Under the pieces are notes generated by a model, which saw nothing but the letters and a program-made list of their open reading frames with translations, had not been told where the DNA came from and did no database searches. A DNA stretch of 5,763 nucleotides, from positions 1 through 5,763 of the forward strand of contig JAHDDN010000359.1 of assembly GCA_020629335.1 (NCBI GenBank), written 5' to 3'. Source of the stretch: Chitinophagales bacterium. Its GTDB lineage: Bacteria; Bacteroidota; Bacteroidia; Chitinophagales; UBA2359. The translations under genes were made by a program, and so were the position numbers. Of the stretch, positions 1-5,763 are shown in pieces. Numbering within the stretch: position 1 is the first letter of the stretch; the number at the start of each line of letters is the position of its first letter.

Positions 1-577
1 CATTGAAATCGCCAATACCCATATCATAAGCCTCTGATCTATCATCAACGGTATAAACAACTCCTTCTAAAGTAACGGTTCCTTCAAACCAATCATAACC
101 AGCATCTTGTACTACATTATTATACAATCCTGTACATTGCCACCAAGAAGAGTTGTTGCCTCCACCAGTAGCTAACACATCAATATAAGCTGTTTGACCA
201 CCATTAGTCATTGATCCAATAATAGTGGCTGTGCCATTATCATAAACCGTTAGGAAAAGATCATCTCCAGCTGCCCAGCTAGTAAATGGCCCTGAATCAT
301 CTCTTTGAAAATAGACTCCAGGTCCTGAGATTCCTGCACCTTCTAAACAAGCAGGTTCGACATTACCCATAGCATATATTTGAGTGATACCTTCGCAACA
401 GACTGTTGCTCCTCCCAAGCTGGGAGTAATAGTAACAGGGCCGTCACATAGTGTTTGGTTCATCTCTAAATCAAGTGTACAGGCCTGTCCGTTTACATTT
501 ATACCTATTCCAAAAAACAGCATCATGAGTGCGATCATTTTCGCTGATTTTGACATCAATTTTATATTGTCCATCAT
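1..577 (-). CDS. Secreted multi-Cys surface protein, 3' end outside window
   Basis: The first 192 codons of a protein whose C-terminus lies beyond base 1. The start is one of two adjacent ATGs (575-577 or 572-574); a third in-frame ATG at codon 8 is possible. No Shine-Dalgarno site is visible, as is usual in Bacteroidota. A Sec signal peptide is clear: Lys/Ser-rich n-region, hydrophobic core MIALMMLFFGIGI (residues 14-26), and likely cleavage near NVNGQA (27-32). Cys33 follows closely, but the -3 residue is Gly, so a lipobox is not supported. Cysteines at 33, 44, 60, 61, 77 and 148 suggest disulphides outside the cytoplasm. Residues about 105-192 (DNGTATIIG, SWWQC, DWFEGTVTLEG, YDMGIGDFN) match in order and spacing the G/W-rich module at residues 178-320 of the 891-residue protein encoded at 1597-4272. 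Function unknown; a matrix or surface structural protein is my inference. A sorting domain may lie outside the window. It sits 153 nt downstream of the T9SS cargo gene and may have its own promoter. Confidence 0.85.
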   Translation of the reverse strand, partial: MMDNIKLMSKSAKMIALMMLFFGIGINVNGQACTLDLEMNQTLCDGPVTITPSLGGATVCCEGITQIYAMGNVEPACLEGAGISGPGVYFQRDDSGPFTSWAAGDDLFLTVYDNGTATIIGSMTNGGQTAYIDVLATGGGNNSSWWQCTGLYNNVVQDAGYDWFEGTVTLEGVVYTVDDRSEAYDMGIGDFN

Positions 578-641
578 TATTAAGTTTTGTGTATTTAAAT
601 CAATTGTAAGGACTTAAACACAGCTTTAAGAAAATAGGCTT

Positions 642-654
642 GATGTTGTGGGGT
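642..654 (-). promoter_or_regulatory. Copy 1 of repeated upstream motif ACCCCACAACATC
   Basis: A 13-nt GC-rich sequence inside an AT-rich gap, 64 nt before the ATG at 577. An identical copy lies at 4373-4385 upstream of the 891-residue protein gene, in the same orientation relative to its gene. It could be an operator or an untranslated-region element. The only evidence is the exact repetition and the shared placement upstream of two secreted-protein genes. Confidence 0.3.
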
Positions 655-679
655 AACTTACTTTCTTTTATGAAATAGT

Positions 680-710
680 AATTTATATTTGAGGCTGAAT
701 TTATATTTGA
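680..710. repeat. 13-nt direct repeat with 18-nt period
   Basis: AATTTATATTTGA occurs at 680-692 and again at 698-710, in the 153-nt gap between two minus-strand genes. Read on the plus strand, each copy contains TATATTTG, which fits the Bacteroidota -7 consensus TAnnTTTG. No TTG-type -33 element lies at the right distance, and no plus-strand gene follows. The stretch is very AT-rich, so chance duplication is possible. No terminator was found here for the gene ending at 731. Confidence 0.5.
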
Positions 711-730
711 ATTAAGCAAGGAGACATTAC

Positions 731-1534
731 TTACTTAAGCATCATCATTTTGCCATTAAATACTTTACCATCAACATTTGTCACTTGGTATAGGTAAGTG
801 CTTGCTGGTAAAACTTTACTATCATTTGTTTCTCCTTGCCAGTTAATTGTTGAGCCTTTAGTATTGTAGATTAAGCTACCATTTAAATCAAAGATGCTTA
901 GTTCTACTGCTGAATGACAGATTTGGCTATTAATCATCAACTCACTTGTTGCCTGATTAAAAGTAATTTCTGGTGTACAATTCATGATAGGGCGATCAGT
1001 AGTTGCTGCTGCACAATTAGCCGAACCTTCTGTGTGATTACCTGTCCATGCATTCGTATTTCCTGAACCTAAGGTTGTAATTTGATTCAGAATATTGATT
1101 TTGCCATTGTTAGCAAACACATCATCTGCCTTCACTAATTCTACTGCGCCATTACAGACGCCTGTATTTTTGAAGGTGAATAAAACAGTAGGTTCACCAG
1201 CAACATATTCTATATCAGCTGTTCCTAAGCTTGTTAAACCTATTGAGATATAATCAAAATTAGGATTAACATCAGGGCTGAATACTTCTGCATTCTTTGC
1301 CCAAACACCATTTACATCTTGAAGATCTCCTAAGACAAAACCTTGAGGTACAACTAAGCTAACTTGAGCTGTAGAAGTCAAGGCATCTTTATCTGTCCAT
1401 GTATCTGATGATATTAGACTGACTTCATAAGTTTGATTTTCTAAAGTTACGCCCATCGTAACTTGAGCTTGGGTAGTAAATGTTGCTCCAAATGCTAATA
1501 GCAAAGTAAGCGCAAATAGTTTAATACTTTTCAT
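731..1534 (-). CDS. Secreted beta-rich protein with T9SS-type C-terminal sorting domain
   Basis: A complete 267-residue protein. I chose the ATG at 1534 because it directly starts a signal peptide (MKSIKLFALTLLL, cleavage near TTQA|Q at 23). The in-frame ATG at 1558 would add eight residues and lies inside a hairpin stem. Residues about 24-145 form a beta-rich domain: alternating hydrophobic strands, VPQGF at 63-67, FDYISIGLTSLG at 93-104, and GEPTVLFTF at 113-121. The pattern resembles cohesin-type folds, but that is inference. C127, C174, C186 and C206 are all conserved in the paralogue at 5000-5763. Residues about 190-267 look like a T9SS C-terminal sorting domain: SIFDLNGSLIYN, NWQG, LPASTYLYQV and the ending FNGKMMMLK, with features of both type A and type B tails. 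The expected route is Sec export, then T9SS transport across the outer membrane with removal of the tail and surface attachment. It lies 62 nt behind the 891-residue protein gene and is probably co-transcribed unless the intervening hairpin terminates. Confidence 0.9.
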   Translation of the reverse strand: MKSIKLFALTLLLAFGATFTTQAQVTMGVTLENQTYEVSLISSDTWTDKDALTSTAQVSLVVPQGFVLGDLQDVNGVWAKNAEVFSPDVNPNFDYISIGLTSLGTADIEYVAGEPTVLFTFKNTGVCNGAVELVKADDVFANNGKINILNQITTLGSGNTNAWTGNHTEGSANCAAATTDRPIMNCTPEITFNQATSELMINSQICHSAVELSIFDLNGSLIYNTKGSTINWQGETNDSKVLPASTYLYQVTNVDGKVFNGKMMMLK

Positions 1535-1549
1535 ATTTTTAATTTTAAA

Positions 1550-1578
1550 GGGACTCATGAGACCAATCCCATGAGCCC
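1550..1578 (-). terminator. Intercistronic 12-bp hairpin, possible attenuator or terminator
   Basis: On the minus strand GGGCTCATGGGA pairs with TCTCATGAGTCCC around a TTGG tetraloop, giving 12 pairs including one G-U and one bulged base (position 1553). It starts 18 nt after the stop codon of the 891-residue protein gene, which is terminator placement. The tail is only TTTAAAATT, a weak U-tract, and the next start codon follows 15 nt later. It may terminate partially, lowering expression of the downstream gene, or protect or process the mRNA. The hairpin itself is clear; its role is inferred. Confidence 0.5.
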
Positions 1579-1596
1579 TATTTTGAGTTATTTTTT

Positions 1597-4272
1597 TTAT
1601 TCTGGTAATTGCTCTGTAATGATGAAGTTCAAATCATTACTTGAGTTTCCTGGATGAGTTAGAATATTGAAGAACATAAAGTTCGGATCATTTTCTCCGC
1701 CTTGGAAGATGGCTTTACAGTTCATGTCTAAATCACCATCTACATAATCTTGTAAGATGAAGTTCGTTTGAATACCTGTATTAGAAGGAGCCGTTAATAC
1801 ATCAAAGAAGATTTCATTCATATCATTGTTTCCACCTTGAAAAATGATTCCACCTTCACTATCTGCATTACCTGCCCACAAAGCCATCATGCCGCCAATA
1901 TTAGCTTGCGCATCTGTACCCCAAGTTGGAGTCGCTGGGTTGGTGAAGTCGATCATTGGTAAGGCTGTACCATTGAATGTTACTGGGTCAGCCGTCATAA
2001 CACCTAAGTGGTTTCTATGACGAACTGCTACATAGTAGTTGCCAGCTGGTACATTAAAAGAAATTATCTCACTACCATTTGGCAACATAATATCACCATC
2101 TGCTTGTAGTAATACCGAGCATGTAGCTACGACTATTGAAGGATCGTTTCCATCTCTTAATTCCATGAATAACCAATCGACGATTTGATCACTTCCTACA
2201 ACAGCCAATAAGTCTTCATCACACATTTCGCCTCCACCACCAATGTGTTGGAATGTTGGCATTGCATTATAAGGCTCTGCCATTGGCATCATATCATCTG
2301 ATGTTAAATCAGCTCTCATGGCAAAGGTTGGGCTATTTTGAGCCGCCCCTTGTAAGGCTACTCGGCCTTCAAAGAATGCGCTACCGAATACAAAGATATC
2401 TTCGTAATCATGATCATCTTCATCATCATCTGCGGTATCTTGTGTACTGTCATTGTGGTTAGTGAAAAGATCATTTGGATCTGTAATATCTTCGCCATTA
2501 TCTGATCCTGTATTGCTATCTGGAGTTGAATCTTCATCATCACCACTATCAGAAGTGATTTCAGCAAAGTTTCTGTAATAGCCTTTATCTGGGGTAGTCA
2601 AAATATTAAGGGTAAAGTCCATTGACATACAAGCATCTATAGCTAAGCCACTTAAATTCCAAGTGATTGTATTCGCAGCCATATTGTAAGATCCACCATT
2701 ATCATCACTTACGTAAGTCATTCCAACTGGAATTTGATCTACTACTGTATAATCTCCTGATGCTTGTTCTCCTTGATTACAAACAGTAATAGTGAAGATG
2801 ACATCATCTCCTTCTGAAAGTACTTGGTTTTGGTCTTGTGCATCTGAAATCTCTTTGATTAAAGCTAAATCATAAGGACCAGCACATTCTTCAAAACCTA
2901 CCATAGTCATATAAGTTTCAGAACAACCTAATGGACAAGTAACAGTTAAGGTATACTGACCTGGCGTTGTTACTGTTGGACTCATATCAGTAGAGGTAAA
3001 TCCGCCTGGGCCACTCCAACTAATAGTTGAACCTGTTGGTACTCCCATAGCCGATAACTGAGAATCACTGTCATCACAAGTAATTGGGCCATCATTATTG
3101 GCTGTCACATTATCAAGGCCTACATTAGCAGAAATTGTTTGTGTACAAGTTTGTGTTTCTAAACCCGCAACAGTAGGAGTTGCTGTCCATGTTCTAGTAA
3201 TAGAACCATCACAGTTAATTGTTCCACTATCACTATCACTATAAGTAATATCATAATCACCAGCTGTAGTGCCACAAGCAATTCCGTCTGGTGTTAAAGG
3301 ATCACCTGATACATGGAAATTGAAATCGCCATGTAGGATAGTTTCATCTAAAACGTAGTTAGTATTATCAGGCTGTAAGACAGTCATGATAGAGAACCAA
3401 GAACTAAAGCCAAAGATATTAGTATTACCTAAGCTACCACCTGTTCCGATTTGTGGAGCAGCACCTGTACTATTGACAATAAATTGTGCGCCATTAAATC
3501 CACCAGTTCCAGTAAAAGTACCTGTAAGAGTAGTATAGTAATACCAATCACTTGTATCTTGTGGACCTACACAACCTTCTTTCGGACTATCAGCAGGTGG
3601 TGTAAATGTTCTACCACTTAACTCAGCTTCAATCATAAAACCTAAGTTGTTGTCCAGTATATTAACAACAGTCATCATAATCATAGCTGTGCCATCTGCA
3701 AATTCTGTAAATTCTCCAGAAACCAGCTCATAATACTTACTTGGAGCATTAGGAATTAAATTACCTAACCATGTTGCATAATCAATCCCATTATTACAAT
3801 TAGCTGTGCTGGAGATTGTTCTAACTACCGCATCAGGTTCATCACAATTCATAGTAGCCGAGCCTGTATTGTTAGGATCAGTAGCATTGGCTCCATCTGC
3901 ACAAGTCAATGAAGCATTGGCTGGACAAACTAATTCACAACATTCAGTTGGTTCTGGATCGGGTGTAGGACAAGCTTCACCTCCACAATAAGTTGGGTAA
4001 ATATTCCAAACCTCATTGCCATAATCGGTATAGTGAACATCATAAACTATATTATTCCAATCCATTGGAGATTGCATAGCTCTCCACATAGCATCAATGC
4101 TGGAATCAACCTCTATTGTTCCTCCACAGGCGGCTATAGTAGCAGTATATACATCGCCAGTAGGTAGCCACTCCCAAATTTCTGCATCACAAGTACCATG
4201 ATTGACAATAGTAAGTGCGTTAGCATTCATTGATAGGAATAACAGCATTCCGAGTATCAATTTTCCTTTCAT
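1597..4272 (-). CDS. 891-residue mosaic surface protein: DUF11-like domain, dockerin-like C-terminal repeats
   Basis: A complete secreted protein. The signal peptide is residues 1-19 (MKGKLILGMLLFLSMNANA). Modules in order: 20-110, an N-terminal beta-rich module (EIWEWLPTGDVY, MWRAMQ), faintly VHL-beta-like; 116-160 and 333-385, HYR-like pieces (CPANASLTC; GSITRTWTATP, TCTQTI); 178-320, a G/W-rich module (DGTAMIMM, DWYYYTTLTGTFTGTGGFNG, QIGTGG, FGFSSWF) shared with the protein at 1-577; 385-457, an Ig/PKD-like domain (STISWSGPGGFTS, TPGQYTLTVTC); 466-575, DUF11-like (DLALIKEI, VIFTITVCNQG, VVDQIPVGMTYV); 575-625, Asp-rich; 630-800, a Saprospiria-type domain (VRHRNHLGVMT at 750-760); 801-885, two dockerin-like repeats. 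There are 23 cysteines. The end is FIITEQLPE with no T9SS tail that I recognise. Likely an adhesin or matrix protein; the ligand is unknown. No Bacteroidota promoter could be placed with confidence in the upstream gap. Confidence 0.9.
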   Translation of the reverse strand: MKGKLILGMLLFLSMNANALTIVNHGTCDAEIWEWLPTGDVYTATIAACGGTIEVDSSIDAMWRAMQSPMDWNNIVYDVHYTDYGNEVWNIYPTYCGGEACPTPDPEPTECCELVCPANASLTCADGANATDPNNTGSATMNCDEPDAVVRTISSTANCNNGIDYATWLGNLIPNAPSKYYELVSGEFTEFADGTAMIMMTVVNILDNNLGFMIEAELSGRTFTPPADSPKEGCVGPQDTSDWYYYTTLTGTFTGTGGFNGAQFIVNSTGAAPQIGTGGSLGNTNIFGFSSWFSIMTVLQPDNTNYVLDETILHGDFNFHVSGDPLTPDGIACGTTAGDYDITYSDSDSGTINCDGSITRTWTATPTVAGLETQTCTQTISANVGLDNVTANNDGPITCDDSDSQLSAMGVPTGSTISWSGPGGFTSTDMSPTVTTPGQYTLTVTCPLGCSETYMTMVGFEECAGPYDLALIKEISDAQDQNQVLSEGDDVIFTITVCNQGEQASGDYTVVDQIPVGMTYVSDDNGGSYNMAANTITWNLSGLAIDACMSMDFTLNILTTPDKGYYRNFAEITSDSGDDEDSTPDSNTGSDNGEDITDPNDLFTNHNDSTQDTADDDEDDHDYEDIFVFGSAFFEGRVALQGAAQNSPTFAMRADLTSDDMMPMAEPYNAMPTFQHIGGGGEMCDEDLLAVVGSDQIVDWLFMELRDGNDPSIVVATCSVLLQADGDIMLPNGSEIISFNVPAGNYYVAVRHRNHLGVMTADPVTFNGTALPMIDFTNPATPTWGTDAQANIGGMMALWAGNADSEGGIIFQGGNNDMNEIFFDVLTAPSNTGIQTNFILQDYVDGDLDMNCKAIFQGGENDPNFMFFNILTHPGNSSNDLNFIITEQLPE
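1618..1872 (-). repeat. Two dockerin-like repeats in the 891-residue protein
   Basis: Residues 801-840 and 846-885 align without gaps, 45 residues apart. They share GxxDxxxxxIFQGGxND, then FF-[DN]-[VI]-LT-x-P, then NFI. The start of each resembles the calcium-binding loop of dockerins (GDxNxDG). Repeat 1 reads N802, D804, E806, G807. Repeat 2 reads D847, D849, N851, with Cys852 where the loop glycine is expected. I recall similar C-termini in other Saprospiria surface proteins; calcium binding is inferred. Confidence 0.6.
2398..2550 (-). repeat. Asp-rich segment after the DUF11-like domain
   Basis: This segment encodes residues 575-625 of the 891-residue protein, in which 22 of 51 residues are Asp or Glu (hand count), with runs such as DDDEDDHDYED. 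On the plus strand it appears as repeated atc/atcatc triplets. Acidic linkers of this kind commonly bind calcium and stiffen extracellular stalks. Similar DUF11-plus-DxDxD arrangements are familiar in Saprospiria proteins (from memory). Confidence 0.7.
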
Positions 4273-4372
4273 AATTTTATCGTTTGGTTTAAATAATTAG
4301 TCCTACCATTAGCAATGAACAAAAGAATAAATTCCTATTTGGAAACTCATTTTTTCGTTACCACTAAGCATA

Positions 4373-4385
4373 GATGTTGTGGGGT
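4373..4385 (-). promoter_or_regulatory. Copy 2 of repeated upstream motif ACCCCACAACATC
   Basis: Identical to 642-654 and in the same orientation, here 100 nt before the ATG at 4272. The 13 bases are GC-richer than the surrounding gap. The differing distances to the start codons (64 and 100 nt) fit an operator or upstream activator site better than a ribosome-proximal element. Function inferred only from the repetition. Confidence 0.3.
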
Positions 4386-4607
4386 TTTACAGCTTCACTG
4401 TAAATCATGGATAAGATGAAGGAGGTTGAAAAGGGGTAATATCAACAGAACCTTCATTATTAAAAAAGTAGTTTTTTAACTTTATGTAATTACGATATTC
4501 ATAATCAATAATAATTTGACTTATGAATGCATGTTTTTAATTTACGAGTTCTCTCATTTATTGTTTACAACGCGATCATTTTCAAGTCGCTCTAAACCAA
4601 TTTTGTT

Positions 4608-4647
4608 AAAGCATTAAAGTATAGAGGGGGGAATACTATAATGCTTT
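4608..4647. repeat. 40-nt imperfect palindrome with G6 loop
   Basis: The arms AAAGCATTAAAGTAT (4608-4622) and ATACTATAATGCTTT (4633-4647) pair over 15 positions with a single A-A mismatch. The 10-nt loop is AGAGGGGGGA. Neither side carries a U-tract, so it is not a standard terminator. It may be a structured RNA element, a protein-binding DNA palindrome or a dispersed repeat. The structure is plain in the sequence; the role is unknown. Confidence 0.6.
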
Positions 4648-4937
4648 CTAAAAAGTAAAATATCGGGTATTAAATCAGCCTAAAAAATTCTAAAACACTC
4701 TCACATAATAAAAAAACACAAGACATCAAAGATACAATCATATAATATTAGCAAATTTAAACAATAATTATCAAAAAATAGGATTCTATCTGAATTTTTA
4801 TTTAAATAAATGGCATTAATTTACTTGCTAATAAGCCAGACATTCCCTTACATAGTGATTGACCCACAAAGCTTTAGACTCGCTTTCGTATTGAAGTAAC
4901 AAATTTATCCAATAGGCTATTTATGTCTTTTCTAAAC

Positions 4938-4972
4938 AAAAAAAGGGTATTGGAATTAACCAATACCCTTTT
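4938..4972 (-). terminator. Rho-independent terminator of the T9SS cargo gene at 5000-5763
   Basis: On the minus strand AAAAGGGTATTGG and CCAATACCCTTTT form a perfect 13-bp stem around loop TTAATT, and the 3' arm runs into seven T. It lies 27 nt after the TAG stop at 5000. It ends that transcription unit and insulates the 891-residue protein gene, which therefore needs its own promoter. The U-rich plus-strand flank (ttttgacgtattttttt) could also allow weak termination in the other direction. Confidence 0.9.
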
Positions 4973-4999
4973 GACGTATTTTTTTGAGGTGTTAATCTC

Positions 5000-5763
5000 C
5001 TATTTTAATAGGGTCATTTTACCATTAAAAGTTTGTCCATCTAAACTTGTTACTTGGTATAAGTAAGTAGCCGCTGGTAAAACTTGATTATCATTTGTTG
5101 CTCCTTGCCAGTTGATTGTTGAGCCTTTAGTATTGTAAACCAGACTTCCATTCATATCAAAAATATTCAATTCGATTGGATAATTACAAATTTGGCTATT
5201 AATTACTAAGGTATTAGCTCCTTGATTGAATGCAATCTCTGGACTACAATTTAAAATTGGACGAGTTTCACTAACTGGCTGACAGTTCGCTGCGCCTTCC
5301 CCGTGATTAGCTGTCCAAGCATTTGTATTACCTGATCCTAAAGTAGTGATTTGGTTAATGATATTAATTTGACCATTACCCACAAATGGGTCATCAGCCT
5401 TCACTAATTCTACAGGTCCATTACAAACACCTGCATTTTTGAAGGTAAATAATACAGTAGGCTCCCCTGCTGTATATTCAATATCTGCTGTTCCTAAGCT
5501 TGTTAAACCAATAGATAGATAATCAAAATCTGGATTAACTTCCGGACTGAATATCTCAGCATTCTTAGACCAAGTACCATTTACATCTTGAAGATCGCCT
5601 AAGATAAAGCCTTGGGGTACGACTAAACTTACTTGAGCGGTGGAAGTTAAGGCATCTTTACCCGACCAGGTTTCTGATGGGATCAAGCTTACCTCATAAG
5701 TTTGATTCTCTAAAGTTACGCCCATAGTAACTTGGGCTTGGGTAGTAAAAGTTGCTCCGAATG
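5000..5763 (-). CDS. Paralogue of the T9SS cargo at 731-1534, 5' end outside window
   Basis: The reading frame stays open to the window edge. Codons upstream of the first Met (5725) encode FGATFTTQAQVT, identical to the end of the signal peptide and the first mature residues of the paralogue at 731-1534. That Met is therefore internal, and the true start lies about 15 residues beyond the window. From that Met, 241 residues align to the paralogue without a gap, with 53 differences by hand count (about 78% identity). Domain order is the same: a beta-rich domain (VPQGF, FDYLSIGLTSLG, GEPTVLFTF), a variable linker, then a T9SS-type sorting tail (NIFDMNGSLVYN, NWQG, LPAATYLYQV, FNGKMTLLK). All four cysteines of the paralogue are conserved. 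It is expected to be exported by Sec and T9SS and displayed at the surface. A strong terminator follows 27 nt after the stop, so it is not in one operon with the downstream genes unless read-through occurs. Ligand and role are unknown. Confidence 0.9.
   Translation of the reverse strand, partial: FGATFTTQAQVTMGVTLENQTYEVSLIPSETWSGKDALTSTAQVSLVVPQGFILGDLQDVNGTWSKNAEIFSPEVNPDFDYLSIGLTSLGTADIEYTAGEPTVLFTFKNAGVCNGPVELVKADDPFVGNGQINIINQITTLGSGNTNAWTANHGEGAANCQPVSETRPILNCSPEIAFNQGANTLVINSQICNYPIELNIFDMNGSLVYNTKGSTINWQGATNDNQVLPAATYLYQVTSLDGQTFNGKMTLLK

Larger units (their letters stand above)
4273..4937. other. Long AT-rich intergenic region without a recognised gene
   Basis: I found no open frame with a plausible start, and no tRNA or rRNA. 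Near the 4272 start it should hold the promoter of the 891-residue protein gene, but no clear TAnnTTTG with a -33 TTTG partner was found. It contains the repeated 13-nt motif at 4373-4385, an AT-only perfect palindrome at 4460-4479 (8-bp arms, GTAG loop), and a larger palindrome at 4608-4647. The 4650-4930 stretch shows nothing beyond low-complexity AT-rich DNA. A small RNA cannot be excluded. Confidence 0.6.

Noticed and set aside
384..617. 77-residue plus-strand open frame
   Set aside because: Antisense to the signal-peptide end of the secreted protein at 1-577, which has clear protein features.
598..735. About 45 stop-free minus-strand codons in the gap before the 577 start
   Set aside because: No ATG; expected by chance in AT-rich DNA across six frames.
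2253..2567. Open frames on both strands around the Asp-rich segment
   Set aside because: Low-complexity ATC/GAT-type triplets keep other frames open; the main frame reads as a sensible protein throughout.
3806..3991. 61-residue plus-strand open frame
   Set aside because: Antisense shadow within the 891-residue protein gene; no start signal or recognisable domain.
4320..4327. TTCTTTTG on the minus strand as a -7 box for the gene starting at 4272
   Set aside because: One mismatch to TAnnTTTG, but no convincing -33 TTTG at the expected spacing.
4362..4409. 14-codon minus-strand frame starting at an ATG near 4407 and spanning the 13-nt motif
   Set aside because: Too short, no support, and copy 1 of the motif lacks an equivalent ATG-started frame.
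4418..4424. AAGGAGG on the plus strand as a ribosome binding site
   Set aside because: No start codon at proper spacing and only a 17-codon TTG frame follows; such sites are not typical in Bacteroidota.
4831..4999. Stop-free minus-strand stretches with protein-like text downstream of 5000
   Set aside because: No ATG start, and they run through the terminator hairpin; likely chance.

Overview
The window comes from a Bacteroidota genome, most likely class Saprospiria (relatives of Saprospira, Lewinella or Aureispira). I infer this from protein style, not from a marker gene. The coding DNA is AT-rich, the genes lack Shine-Dalgarno sites, and every protein starts with a Sec signal peptide. They are cysteine-, glycine- and aspartate-rich modular surface proteins, and two end in a type IX secretion system (T9SS)-style C-terminal sorting domain. 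All four genes lie on the minus strand, so the window reads right to left.

Layout in transcription order: (i) 5763-5000 is a secreted T9SS cargo whose first residues lie outside the window; it is followed by a strong intrinsic terminator at 4938-4972. (ii) 4937-4273 is an AT-rich non-coding stretch with a 40-nt imperfect palindrome that carries a G6 loop, and a 13-nt motif that recurs elsewhere. (iii) 4272-1597 is an 891-residue mosaic surface protein. It has a signal peptide, an N-terminal beta-rich module, HYR-like pieces, a G/W-rich module, an Ig/PKD-like domain, a DUF11-like domain, an Asp-rich segment and a C-terminal pair of dockerin-like repeats. (iv) After a 62-nt gap holding a 12-bp hairpin, 1534-731 encodes a 267-residue paralogue of gene (i), about 78% identical over 241 gap-free residues. 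(v) After a 153-nt gap with the second copy of the 13-nt motif, 577-1 is the start of another secreted protein that shares the G/W-rich module with the 891-residue protein.

Reading of the system (inference): this is a cell-surface or extracellular-matrix locus. The small paralogues join a beta-rich, possibly cohesin-like, domain to a T9SS anchor signal. The large neighbour has no recognisable T9SS tail but ends in dockerin-like repeats. One testable idea is that the small proteins are surface receptors for the dockerin-like tail of the large one. No enzyme, mobile element, CRISPR array, tRNA or rRNA was recognised.
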